Positions 25,630 through 34,116 of a stretch of 44,284 nt of DNA are shown in pieces (within the stretch, counting starts at the first letter, position 1; each line of letters begins with the position of its first letter). The translations under genes were made by a program, and so were the position numbers. The notes below the pieces were generated by a model that searched no databases, was not told the origin of the DNA, and was given only the letters and a program-made list of their open reading frames with translations. This DNA is from JBAXGW01 sp037139195 (GTDB taxonomy: Bacteria > Bacteroidota > Bacteroidia > Bacteroidales > JAHJDW01), in contig JBAXGW010000035.1 in assembly GCA_037139195.1 (NCBI GenBank), positions 1 to 44,284 on the forward strand, given 5' to 3'.

Positions 25630-27585
25630 ATGAAAACAATTAAAATAATTCCAATACTAATTCTTTTTTTTGCTTCAATAGTCTCCGGACAAAACAATTT
25701 AAATCAGCAATTTACGAAAAAAAAAATAGATGCTTTTCTTGAAAAAGCAAGAAAAAACAATTCTCAAATAATTAATTCAAGCGAAAAATCAAGTAACTTA
25801 AAGTCAGGTGCTTTTGGTTTAGTAAAACAGCCTAAAATTCCTGTTTTTAATCCAGAAAAATCTTTAGGTGATACTTTGTATATTGGATTACAAGGTAATG
25901 ATTCTCTTGTTGTTACAGGTACGTATTTTCACAATAAACCAATAGTTATTTTAAATAGCGGAAAACTAATTGTTCGTAATGCCAATTATACTCAAATAGG
26001 CGATATTTGGGTTTTGCAAAATGGGAAGTTTTTAGTAGAAAATTCAACTATCCATTTTCCTCAATTATATTTTTACGAACGCAGTTTAATGGCAGTTCAT
26101 GATGGCGAAATAAAAATTGAAAACTCAACACTTGATTTTGGCGGTATGGTACATAATATGGTTGCCATAGATAATGCAAAAATTAAGTTTAAAAATGTAG
26201 TTAAGCCCGATTTTACAACGAATGGATTATACGGTAATGCTATTTATGATTTTGAAAATGTAGATATTGCAGGCGAATTTGTTATAGAAGGAAATTCCAA
26301 TTTGCATTTTAAAAACACCAAAACAATTTTATTATGGCATCAGTTTCCCGAAAATTCGCATATCGATTTTTCATTCCCAAATGGAAGTTTTGTGCAAAAA
26401 TACTTGTTTTCTGATACTGTTACAGGCATTGATGGTGTTAATTATTCTATCGTTGTTGACTCCTGTTCTGATGTGATGTGGGGGATAATGCCTACACAAA
26501 ATTCTGATGTAACTATTTCTAATTCAAAGATTCGTGCAATTGGATTGTGGTTCGAGGGAAGCGATACAATGTCAGTTAATGGACTAGTAAACAATTCTAA
26601 TTACATTAATTTCACAGCTCCTTTAAGCGATAGGAGCTTGAAGTTTATTAATTCCACCGTTCAAACTTGGAGTTTATATTTGTTTGATAGCGCTTTTCTT
26701 AAATTAAGTGGTTCAATAATAGGAGAGATGGGCTCGATGGGAAAATCAAGATTTGAAGGACAAAGTTTCATGTGCGACGGCAGCGGTGGATATTTTTGGG
26801 CAAGCGATACAACTTTTGCAATGGCAGGATTTTCTTCGTTTAACAGCAATGTTAGGTCTCAGCGAAATGGAATTCTCCTTTGTGCGTATTCACCTGTAAA
26901 TATGGGCGAAGCAACAGCGCTGCATAGTTCGGTTTTAATGTGTGTTCAATGTGTTTTGCCTCAAGAACCAAAGGCTTATGATAAATCATGTGTTTGGAAT
27001 GCATTTATAGGAAATGTAAACTCCAATTTCCAAGATACTATTATTGCTATAAATGGTTCTGCATATATAGACAAAACTGCAACAAGCACATTAATGGATT
27101 TCTCATATTATAAGATGTATTATCAAAAAGCAACAGATACTTCTTGGATAGAAATTTCTTGCGATACTGCAACAGAAATTCATAATGGACTTCTAGCAAA
27201 CTGGAATACATTTGGATTGGTTTCTGGAAATTACAATTTAAAATTGAGATTAGTAGATAATTGGGGAAATGCTGTAGATGCAATAAAAGGAATCGTGTTA
27301 TTACCAGCAATTCTTTCAACAGAAGAAAACAATAATTTTAAGTTTAATATTTACCCAAATCCAGCTAAAGACATTATTAATATAGAGCTAGAAAGTGATT
27401 CTGATTTTTGCATTTCAATAAAAAATAGTATAGGGCAGGAATTATTATTTCAAAAATATAATAAATTTCAAAAAACTATTACTATTGATATTAGAAATTT
27501 GAAAAATGGCATTTATTATATAAGTATAAAATCAGAAAAAGGTTTTAACAGCTCTGTCTTCGAAAAAAAAGATAACAAAAACTAA
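25630..27585 (+). CDS. Type IX-secreted protein with C-terminal sorting domain
   Basis: A signal peptide (IIPILILFFASIVSGQ) leads to a long region, about residues 60-470, rich in short strands and turns such as GKLIVRNANYTQIGDIWVLQ and DGEIKIENSTLDFGG, which looks like a right-handed beta-helix. The C-terminal 80 residues are a type-A sorting domain: FNIYPNPAKDIINIEL, then IKNSIGQELL and LKNGIYYISI. That domain directs export through the type IX system. No catalytic motif was recognised; beta-helix proteins of this kind often bind or cut polysaccharides, but that is inference. It lies 42 bp after porQ. Confidence 0.85.
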   Translation: MKTIKIIPILILFFASIVSGQNNLNQQFTKKKIDAFLEKARKNNSQIINSSEKSSNLKSGAFGLVKQPKIPVFNPEKSLGDTLYIGLQGNDSLVVTGTYFHNKPIVILNSGKLIVRNANYTQIGDIWVLQNGKFLVENSTIHFPQLYFYERSLMAVHDGEIKIENSTLDFGGMVHNMVAIDNAKIKFKNVVKPDFTTNGLYGNAIYDFENVDIAGEFVIEGNSNLHFKNTKTILLWHQFPENSHIDFSFPNGSFVQKYLFSDTVTGIDGVNYSIVVDSCSDVMWGIMPTQNSDVTISNSKIRAIGLWFEGSDTMSVNGLVNNSNYINFTAPLSDRSLKFINSTVQTWSLYLFDSAFLKLSGSIIGEMGSMGKSRFEGQSFMCDGSGGYFWASDTTFAMAGFSSFNSNVRSQRNGILLCAYSPVNMGEATALHSSVLMCVQCVLPQEPKAYDKSCVWNAFIGNVNSNFQDTIIAINGSAYIDKTATSTLMDFSYYKMYYQKATDTSWIEISCDTATEIHNGLLANWNTFGLVSGNYNLKLRLVDNWGNAVDAIKGIVLLPAILSTEENNNFKFNIYPNPAKDIINIELESDSDFCISIKNSIGQELLFQKYNKFQKTITIDIRNLKNGIYYISIKSEKGFNSSVFEKKDNKN

Positions 27586-27611
27586 TAATATAAAATAGAG
27601 AAATACACTTT

Positions 27612-27992
27612 TTAGCGGACAAAATGAGACATGTCGAATGGAATTTCTATTGAAATCTCAACTAAACCAGCACATTTGCCATCTTTAAACCAAGGTGCTT
27701 GATGTATCAATTTCTTAACCCCATTTTTTTCTATTGTATACGAATTTGATTTTTCTGTTGCTATCAATTCTTTTATTTTTGCTACTGAGTGATCATTATG
27801 ACAATCAAATAAACTTTTCCCAATTAATTCAATGCCTCCCCATTTTTCAAATGTTTTCCCAGCCTTTTTGTTCATGTAAAGGATTATTCCATTTGTATTA
27901 CAAACAGTAACAGCACTATTAAATTCTTTTGCCCAATCTGGTATCATTTCTCTGTATTTTTTTTGTAAATTTACAAAGAAAACCATAATCAT
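27612..27992 (-). CDS. Stand-alone PAS domain protein
   Basis: A single PAS fold fills the protein: AVTVCNTNGIILYMNKKAG forms the first strands, GKSLFDCHNDHS the helical core, and KNGVKKLIHQAPWFKDGK plus GLVEISIEIP the closing sheet. There is no output domain. Small PAS proteins with the same DCH and APWFKDGK features occur in anaerobic bacteria, with unknown ligand. The longest frame starts at 27992, but homologues as I recall them begin close to IPDWAKEF, so the ATG at 27947 (111 residues) is an equally good start. A perfect palindrome TTTGTAAATTTACAAA (27962-27977) would then lie directly upstream as a possible operator. Confidence 0.8.
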   Translation of the reverse strand: MIMVFFVNLQKKYREMIPDWAKEFNSAVTVCNTNGIILYMNKKAGKTFEKWGGIELIGKSLFDCHNDHSVAKIKELIATEKSNSYTIEKNGVKKLIHQAPWFKDGKCAGLVEISIEIPFDMSHFVR

Positions 27993-28120
27993 TTAATATA
28001 ATTTAATATTTGTTAACATTCTCATGTTAGAAATTTTAGTCGTGTTAAACTAAAGTTTAGTTGTGAAATTTAAGTATTTAGTCCGAATACAGCGAATTTA
28101 ATATTAGAATACCAAATTGT

Positions 28121-28154
28121 TTTGTGGATTTCTAGTATTTATTTTGTACTTTTG
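28121..28154 (+). promoter_or_regulatory. Promoter of the cyanophycinase gene
   Basis: TTTG (28121-28124) and TACTTTTG (28147-28154) are spaced by 22 bp, slightly longer than the Bacteroidetes optimum. The ATG is at 28188. Confidence 0.45.
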
Positions 28155-28187
28155 TTATTATAATATTCATAATATTTAATAAGATAT

Positions 28188-29078
28188 ATGTCTGAAAATT
28201 CAAAAAAAGGGTATTTAGTATTAGTAGGCGGAGCCGAAGATAAAAAAGAAGATAAAATTGTTTTAAAACGTATTATTGGTTTAAACAATGCTAAAAACAT
28301 TGCTGTTATTCCAACTGCGTCAGAATATCCTGGTACACTTGGCGATGCATATTATCATGCATTCAGAGAGCTCGGAGTGGAAACAATTAATATTTTAGAT
28401 ATTAGGACTAAAGAAGAAGCCAACCAAAAAGAGTTTATTGAAAAACTTAATCAAGCCGATTTGTTGTTTTTCACAGGTGGAGATCAATGTAAATTAGTGA
28501 AAGCTTTTATTGGCACTGCTTTTTATGCTCGCTTATTAGAACGCCATGAAACCGAAGGCCTTACAATAGCTGGAACAAGTGCAGGTGCTGCAGGTGCTAG
28601 CAATCCAATGATTTTCGACGGAGATTATCAGGGTTTAACTAAAGGAGCAATTCATTATAGCGAAGGGTTTGGTTTAATTAAAGATATCACCATTGATACT
28701 CACTTTGTTGCAAGAGGAAGAATTGGTCGTCTTACATCATTTTTATGTTCAGGTTATTCAAAAAGAGGTATTGGTTTAGGTGAAGATACAGGTATTATTA
28801 TTGCTCCCGACAATGTTTTTGAAGTAATTGGTTCTGGTATGGTTACAACTGTAAGTACCGATAATTTATCATTCACCAACTATGATGAAATTGAAAATAA
28901 TGATAAAATAGTTTTAATGGGTGTTCAAGCTGGTTTTTTACAACCTGGAACTGTTTTTGATATTAACAAATGGGATGTGTTAAAGTCTGGAGTTCAAAAT
29001 TATTATACTGCCCCTAAAGAAACAATTTCTACATCAAAAGAATCATTTTCAACTTCTGCATCTGAATTCGTAATATAA
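28188..29078 (+). CDS. cphB: Cyanophycinase (peptidase family S51)
   Basis: Cyanophycinase is a serine exopeptidase that cuts cyanophycin, a poly-Asp backbone with Arg side chains, into beta-Asp-Arg dipeptides. The protein opens KKGYLVLVGGAEDKKE, as in the family, with FFTGGDQCKL before the nucleophile. Ser131 lies in the elbow GTSAGAAG and His172 in DTHFVARGRIGRL, at nearly the same positions as the catalytic Ser132 and His174 that I recall for Synechocystis CphB. It has no signal peptide, so it acts on an intracellular polymer. At 296 residues it is slightly longer than the cyanobacterial enzyme, with a Ser/Thr-rich tail. A terminator follows. The synthetase-like and isoaspartyl dipeptidase genes downstream complete a cyanophycin-type cassette. 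Confidence 0.93.
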   Translation: MSENSKKGYLVLVGGAEDKKEDKIVLKRIIGLNNAKNIAVIPTASEYPGTLGDAYYHAFRELGVETINILDIRTKEEANQKEFIEKLNQADLLFFTGGDQCKLVKAFIGTAFYARLLERHETEGLTIAGTSAGAAGASNPMIFDGDYQGLTKGAIHYSEGFGLIKDITIDTHFVARGRIGRLTSFLCSGYSKRGIGLGEDTGIIIAPDNVFEVIGSGMVTTVSTDNLSFTNYDEIENNDKIVLMGVQAGFLQPGTVFDINKWDVLKSGVQNYYTAPKETISTSKESFSTSASEFVI

Positions 29079-29101
29079 AAGGCTTTTATTTATATGTTAA
29101 G

Positions 29102-29133
29102 AATCCCATAGTTTGTTCTGTGGGATTTTTTTT
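29102..29133 (+). terminator. Terminator after cyanophycinase
   Basis: AATCCCATAG (29102-29111) pairs with CTGTGGGATT (29118-29127), with one G-T wobble and a T run running on from the stem. Confidence 0.9.
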
Positions 29134-29332
29134 ATTTGCTTTTGTCCTATTATTTTTGTATATTAGAATAAATATAAAACGAGTGTTAAAGAGGGTAAAT
29201 ATTTTTTATTTTTACTTTAACTTAAATTTATTGAAAAAAAATAAAAATATTTCTAATAAAATAAAACATTATTAAATTTTCGTCGTAGAAAAAGATAAGT
29301 TTGAATAAATAAAACTTTAAATCTATTTCGAG

Positions 29333-30598
29333 ATGAAAAAATATTTTTTTAAGTCACTGACTTTTATTGTGTTTGTTTGCTTATTTGTTAGTTCTTCAAC
29401 ATTTGCTTCAACTCAAGCAGATTCAAAAGTATTAATTAAAGAAAGGGAGGCTGAAAAAGATAAATATCTTGATAGTAAATCGCGCTTAATGAGCGATTCA
29501 TCAAAATCTAATTTAAGAATAATTATTGAAAATGCTGAAGTTCTTCTTGCAAAAGATCAAGAAATAATTTCTGATTACAAGATTGTTAGTGATTCTTTAC
29601 AAAATGTTTCACAAAAACTAGGCGAATTAAACATAAAAACAAATGAGTTCGAAAATGAACTTTCAAAAAAGTCGACATGGATGATAATTTTTATGATTAC
29701 TACTCTAGTTGGTTTTGTACTAATGATTGTGTTTTTATTATTACTCAATTCTAAGAGCTCGAAATTGAAAAAAATATCGGTTGATATATTGCAATTAAAT
29801 GACAGAGAAAATATTTTTAATGAAAGAGTAAATGAGCTTCAAAAAGAAATTGAAAAAATCAGGTTAGAATCTGAAAATAGAATTTCTGAAAATGAAAAGA
29901 AGAATAGGGCAGAAGTAAACGCTTTAAAAGACTCAGAAACTGAGCTTAAAAGAATTAATAGCTTACTCGAAAAACAATTAAATACTATTAAACAAAATGA
30001 GAACGATTTTATAGCGAAAGAGTCTGAATTAAAAGAACGAATTGAAAAAGAAATACAATTACGAATAAATATTGAAGAGCAGCTTGCTGTTTCAAATCAA
30101 AAGTCGGAAAATAATAAAACGAACGAAGATAATGAAGTACTTATTCGCCAGAACGAAATACTTAAAAACGAAATAAATACATTATTAGATAGATTGACTA
30201 GAGAAGCTCAGGTAAAGGAGCAATTAGAAACTCAATTAAATGAACTGAAAAACCTTATTGAAGAAAACATCATTACAAAAGAACATGTAGAACTTAATGA
30301 GCATAACTTAATAATTGAAAAAGCAAATATTGAGAAGGAACAATTATTGAGTCAAATTTTTGAATTAAAACAGCAAATTGAAGAAAATAAAAAAGCACTT
30401 GAGAATAATATAAAAGCAGAAACTTCTACTGTAGATGTTGATTTGATTATTCAAGAAAAAAATCAAATTGAAAAAGAGAAAAATGATTTGCTGCAAACCA
30501 TTGCAGTTCAAAGCGAGAAATTAGAAGATGAGACTATTGCTAGAAAATTATTAGAACAAGAATTTTATAAAATATTAGAAGAATTAAAATTAAGATAA
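29333..30598 (+). CDS. Coiled-coil, one-pass membrane protein of unknown function
   Basis: A signal-like N-terminus (KSLTFIVFVCLFVSSSTFAS) is followed by about 85 polar residues. One membrane helix spans roughly residues 116-138 (MIIFMITTLVGFVLMIVFLL), and about 280 residues of highly charged coiled coil (Glu/Lys/Asn-rich, with LQKEIEKIRLESENRI-type heptads) run to the C-terminus. The coiled coil is probably cytoplasmic. No enzyme motif is present. A -7-like TAAGTTTG lies at 29296-29303. It sits between cyanophycinase and the cyanophycin-synthetase-like gene, each bounded by its own terminator or promoter. A role in placing polymer granules at the membrane is conceivable but unsupported beyond location. 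Confidence 0.85.
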   Translation: MKKYFFKSLTFIVFVCLFVSSSTFASTQADSKVLIKEREAEKDKYLDSKSRLMSDSSKSNLRIIIENAEVLLAKDQEIISDYKIVSDSLQNVSQKLGELNIKTNEFENELSKKSTWMIIFMITTLVGFVLMIVFLLLLNSKSSKLKKISVDILQLNDRENIFNERVNELQKEIEKIRLESENRISENEKKNRAEVNALKDSETELKRINSLLEKQLNTIKQNENDFIAKESELKERIEKEIQLRINIEEQLAVSNQKSENNKTNEDNEVLIRQNEILKNEINTLLDRLTREAQVKEQLETQLNELKNLIEENIITKEHVELNEHNLIIEKANIEKEQLLSQIFELKQQIEENKKALENNIKAETSTVDVDLIIQEKNQIEKEKNDLLQTIAVQSEKLEDETIARKLLEQEFYKILEELKLR

Positions 30599-30634
30599 AT
30601 CAAATATATAATAAAAATTTAACTGGTATTTAAC

Positions 30635-30663
30635 TTGAAACGTTTTTCAAATAATTAACTTTG
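30635..30663 (+). promoter_or_regulatory. Promoter of the cyanophycin-synthetase-like gene
   Basis: TTG (30635-30637), an 18-bp spacer and TAACTTTG (30656-30663) fit the Bacteroidetes consensus. The leader to the ATG at 30750 would be about 80 nt. Confidence 0.6.
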
Positions 30664-30749
30664 CATTGTTATTTGAAAACTAATCATAAAAACTACTAGA
30701 TTCAACCCACTTATTAGCTAATTAAACCGAAAAAAAAACAAGTAATTCT

Positions 30750-32762
30750 ATGGAAGACCTTTTAAACGACAAAAGCTCAGAAGCTGCAAAACAATTAATC
30801 GAAGCAGTAAGAAAACAAATTGAAATTGAAAACAAAAAGATTTTAGCTTACAAGAAGGAAATGTATAGAGAAAGAGATTTTAAAGCAAGAAAATTTTATG
30901 CTTACAGTGGTCCTAATTACTATTTAAACAAAAAATCCTTAGTATTCAATATTTTCATTGCTCCTGAAGGTGAAACAGTTGAGTTTTTTAAAAGTCAAAT
31001 AATTCCTCATTTCCCTGATTTGGAACATGTTGAAACTCCTTATGTAGTTGATTTATTTTGCGAAACTCTAATGAGAGTTTTGAAGATGGATATTGACTTG
31101 TATATTAATGATTACTCTGTTATTGCAGAAGAAGATGAATATATAGTGGCGGTTGAATATCTTGATAAAAAAATTGCAAAAGAAGCAGTTTTCTTGGTTT
31201 CTGATTGGTTTAAGGCGATGAGTTTGAAAAAAACAATGGATTTTCAAAAAGAATTTATTGCTTTACAAGCTGATTTCGACAAAACATTATTTGGTGGACC
31301 AACATTGTATTCGCTTGTTGAAGCGGGTTTGAAACGTCAAATTCCGGTTGTTTATCTTTGGGAAGAAAACCAGTTTATGTGGGGTTACGGGGTAAAACAA
31401 TTAAGAGGTCGTTCTACTACATTCCATACAGATGGTATTAAGGATACTGAATTCACAATGTTTAAAGATATGTGTGCCGATTTCTTGATGAAATGTGGTT
31501 TCCCAACTCCTAGTGGTGTAAATTGTTTTACAGAAGAAGATGCACTTAATGAAGCTCATAATCACAAATGGCCGGTTGTTGTAAAACCGGTTAATGGTCA
31601 TAAAGGCCAAGGTGTTACAACTGGAATAATGGATGATGAGGAAGTGAAAAAAGCGTTCCAAAATATTCTAAAATTATGTACTGATAATAGCGTAGCATTT
31701 GAGGGTGCCTTGGTTCAAGAACAAGTTTATGGAACTGATCATCGTTTAATTGGTGTTGGAGGTAAATTTGTTGCTGCACTTGAAAGAGTTCCTGCTTTTG
31801 TTATTGGTAACGGTACAGATACAATTAAAAAACTTATCGAAGTTGAAAACAACTTGTTGATTCGTTTAGATAATGCTCGTTCGCCTTTATGCAAAATAAA
31901 AATTGATGATGACTTAGTTAACTACTTGAAACTTCAAAATTTATCTTTGGAAAGTGTTCCAGCACAAGGAGAGAATATTACATTACGTAGAGTTGCTAAT
32001 ATTTCTGCTGGTGGTGTTTCTATCAATGTAACAGATAAAATTCACCCAGATAACATTAAATTGGTAGAGGATATTGCTTCGTATTTTAATGTTAAATGTA
32101 TTGGAATTGATGTTCTTGCTGCAGATATTTCAAAACCATGGAGAGAAGGTAACTTTGGAATTATAGAAATAAATGCTGGTCCTGGTGTATTTATGCATTT
32201 AGCACCTGCTTATGGAGGTTCTATTGATGTTCCTGGAGAAATCATTATGTCTCATTTCAATGAATTCAAGAGTCCTCGTATTCCAATTATTACGGCAAAT
32301 AAGGCTTCTTTAGGATTGAGCAATTTGATAAATGAAAAATTGCATAGCATTAGAAAAGATGCTTTCTTTGGAAGTTTAACAGAAGAAGGTGTTAGTTTTA
32401 ATGGAAAGCATTTTCATAAAAATAATGAACACGATGCCAATGTTGAAATTATATTGCGTCATCCAAAATTGAATTTTGCATTATTTACTCATAATGTTGA
32501 TGATATACTTGATTTTGGTATTGTTCACGAGGGGGCTGATATTGTAATATTGGACGAGCCTACTTCAACAGAAGATTATACTTTGGTTAGTCAATTGCTA
32601 GAAGGTGGTTTGTTGCTTGATATTGAAGGAAATGAAATTATTGTTGAGAGAGATAAAAACGAAATTGGCAAATTCTATTTTGATTCTCCTGAAGAAAAAG
32701 ACAAAGTAATTTTCTCAATCATAGAGCCATATTTGGCATCATATTTTGAAAAATACATCTAA
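30750..32762 (+). CDS. Cyanophycin-synthetase-like ATP-grasp ligase with degenerate Mur domain
   Basis: Residues 30-165 match the N-terminal domain of cyanophycin synthetase (YSGPNYYLNKKSLVF, and EYIVAVEYLDKKIAKEAV in place of the CphA 'VVFEY.....G..A' strand). Residues about 195-500 are an ATP-grasp ligase domain with VVVKPVNGHKGQGVTTG (Lys279), the loop LVQEQVYGTDHRL, and the metal ligands Glu473 and Asn475 in GIIEINAGPG. The third, Mur-ligase-like domain is only about 160 residues, whereas CphA1 totals near 900. Where CphA has its P-loop after 'IPVIAVTG', this protein has IPIITANKASLGLSNLI. Later landmarks still align: TEEGVSFNGK with 'TTDGIYINGQ', and ILRHPKLNFALF with 'VLRDPTVDVAVL'. It should therefore perform only one ligation, as CphA2 does when polymerising beta-Asp-Arg. 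The substrate is inferred. Confidence 0.85.
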   Translation: MEDLLNDKSSEAAKQLIEAVRKQIEIENKKILAYKKEMYRERDFKARKFYAYSGPNYYLNKKSLVFNIFIAPEGETVEFFKSQIIPHFPDLEHVETPYVVDLFCETLMRVLKMDIDLYINDYSVIAEEDEYIVAVEYLDKKIAKEAVFLVSDWFKAMSLKKTMDFQKEFIALQADFDKTLFGGPTLYSLVEAGLKRQIPVVYLWEENQFMWGYGVKQLRGRSTTFHTDGIKDTEFTMFKDMCADFLMKCGFPTPSGVNCFTEEDALNEAHNHKWPVVVKPVNGHKGQGVTTGIMDDEEVKKAFQNILKLCTDNSVAFEGALVQEQVYGTDHRLIGVGGKFVAALERVPAFVIGNGTDTIKKLIEVENNLLIRLDNARSPLCKIKIDDDLVNYLKLQNLSLESVPAQGENITLRRVANISAGGVSINVTDKIHPDNIKLVEDIASYFNVKCIGIDVLAADISKPWREGNFGIIEINAGPGVFMHLAPAYGGSIDVPGEIIMSHFNEFKSPRIPIITANKASLGLSNLINEKLHSIRKDAFFGSLTEEGVSFNGKHFHKNNEHDANVEIILRHPKLNFALFTHNVDDILDFGIVHEGADIVILDEPTSTEDYTLVSQLLEGGLLLDIEGNEIIVERDKNEIGKFYFDSPEEKDKVIFSIIEPYLASYFEKYI

Positions 32763-32776
32763 ATAAAATAATTATT

Positions 32777-32816
32777 AAAGGTTGTTCTGTTGAATTTAAG
32801 CAGAACAACCTTTTTG
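32777..32816 (+). terminator. Terminator after the synthetase-like gene
   Basis: AAAGGTTGTTCTG (32777-32789) and CAGAACAACCTTT (32801-32813) form a perfect 13-bp stem followed by a T run. Confidence 0.95.
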
Positions 32817-32849
32817 TTTTGAAAATTTTAACCGTAAAATAATTAATAT

Positions 32850-34013
32850 ATGATTTTAATAAAAAATTGCGAAGTTTATACTCCCGATTTTATTGGGAAA
32901 AAAGATGTTTTTGTTGCAGGTGGTAAAATAGTTGCTATAGAAGATCAAATTTCATTTCCACAAGATTTAAATGTTGAAGTTATTGATGGAAGCGGTTCGA
33001 AGTTAACTCCAGGCTTTATCGATGCTCATTGTCATATTGCTGGTGCAGGTGGCGAAGGTGGTCCTGCTTCAAGGACTCCTGAAATGCAAATGAGTCAGTT
33101 TGTTGATGCTGGTGTTACTAGTGTTGTGGGTTGTCTGGGCACTGACGGTATGACTCGCACTGTAGAAAGTGTGTTAATGAAGGCAAAAGGCTTAAAAGCT
33201 GACGGTATGAGTGCTTGGATTTATACAGGTGCATATCAAGTTCCAACTCCAACAATATTGGGTGATGTAGGAAAAGATGTTGCAATTATAGAAGAAGTTA
33301 TTGGTGTTGGCGAAATAGCACTTAGCGACCATCGTTCTTCTTATCCAAATACAGATGAGTTAATTCGTTTGGCAGAGCACTCAAGAGTAGGAGCAATGCT
33401 AGGTGGAAAATCAGGAATTGTTAATATACATTTAGGCGATGAAGAAAATAGTCCATTTCAACCAATGTATGATGCATGTGAAAAAACAATGCTTAAATTA
33501 AATCAATTTATGCCAACGCATTGTAATAGAAATGATTATACATTAGAGTTTGCAAAAGAATTTGGACGTAGGGGCGGTAATGTTGATATTACTACAAGTT
33601 CGTACCCATATTTTACTGAGTATGAAGTAAAACCTTCAAAATGTATTAATATTTTAATTGAAGCAGGCGTTCCGCTTGAAAGAATTACTTTCACTTCTGA
33701 TGCTGGTGGCTCGCTTCCTGGCTATGATGCTGCTGGAAATTTAATCAGATTAGAAGTTGGTTTGCCAATGGCTAATTTTACTGAATTGATGGATGCTGTT
33801 AATGAAGAAAACATTCCATTAGAAAAAGCATTAAAAGTTCTTACTACAAATCCTGCTGACATACTTAAGCTAACTCAAAAAGGCAGAGTTCAAGTTGGAA
33901 AAGATGCAGATTTAATTTTAATGAAAAATGGAAAAATCAATACTGTTATTGCTATGGGTCAGATTGTAAAACGTGATGGTATAGTTGTTAAAAAAGGACG
34001 TTACGAAAAATAG
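32850..34013 (+). CDS. iadA: Isoaspartyl dipeptidase (beta-aspartyl peptidase), amidohydrolase family
   Basis: IadA hydrolyses beta-aspartyl dipeptides. With cyanophycinase upstream, its natural substrate is probably beta-Asp-Arg, giving aspartate and arginine. The metal ligands are visible: His60 and His62 (DAHCHIAG), His194 (VNIHLGD), His224 (PTHCNRN) and Asp284 (FTSDAGG). Substrate-site features GGEGGP, TGAYQVP and SDHRSS also match E. coli IadA as I recall it. The bridging carbamylated lysine of E. coli appears to be replaced by Glu155 in IGVGEIALSD, a known alternative in the amidohydrolase superfamily. The length of 387 residues is normal. It has its own terminator and follows the synthetase-like gene by 87 bp. 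Confidence 0.93.
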   Translation: MILIKNCEVYTPDFIGKKDVFVAGGKIVAIEDQISFPQDLNVEVIDGSGSKLTPGFIDAHCHIAGAGGEGGPASRTPEMQMSQFVDAGVTSVVGCLGTDGMTRTVESVLMKAKGLKADGMSAWIYTGAYQVPTPTILGDVGKDVAIIEEVIGVGEIALSDHRSSYPNTDELIRLAEHSRVGAMLGGKSGIVNIHLGDEENSPFQPMYDACEKTMLKLNQFMPTHCNRNDYTLEFAKEFGRRGGNVDITTSSYPYFTEYEVKPSKCINILIEAGVPLERITFTSDAGGSLPGYDAAGNLIRLEVGLPMANFTELMDAVNEENIPLEKALKVLTTNPADILKLTQKGRVQVGKDADLILMKNGKINTVIAMGQIVKRDGIVVKKGRYEK

Positions 34014-34039
34014 GGAATAAATAATGTCTTGTTAAGGTT

Positions 34040-34078
34040 AAAGAGGGTTTTTATAATAAAAGCCCTCTTTTTGTTATT
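34040..34078 (+). terminator. Terminator after iadA
   Basis: AAAGAGGG (34040-34047) pairs with CCCTCTTT (34063-34070), extended inward by TTTTAT/ATAAAA, then a T run. Confidence 0.92.
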
Positions 34079-34116
34079 TTAGATATTTTAGTTATTTGGC
34101 CTTCTTAATATTTCGA

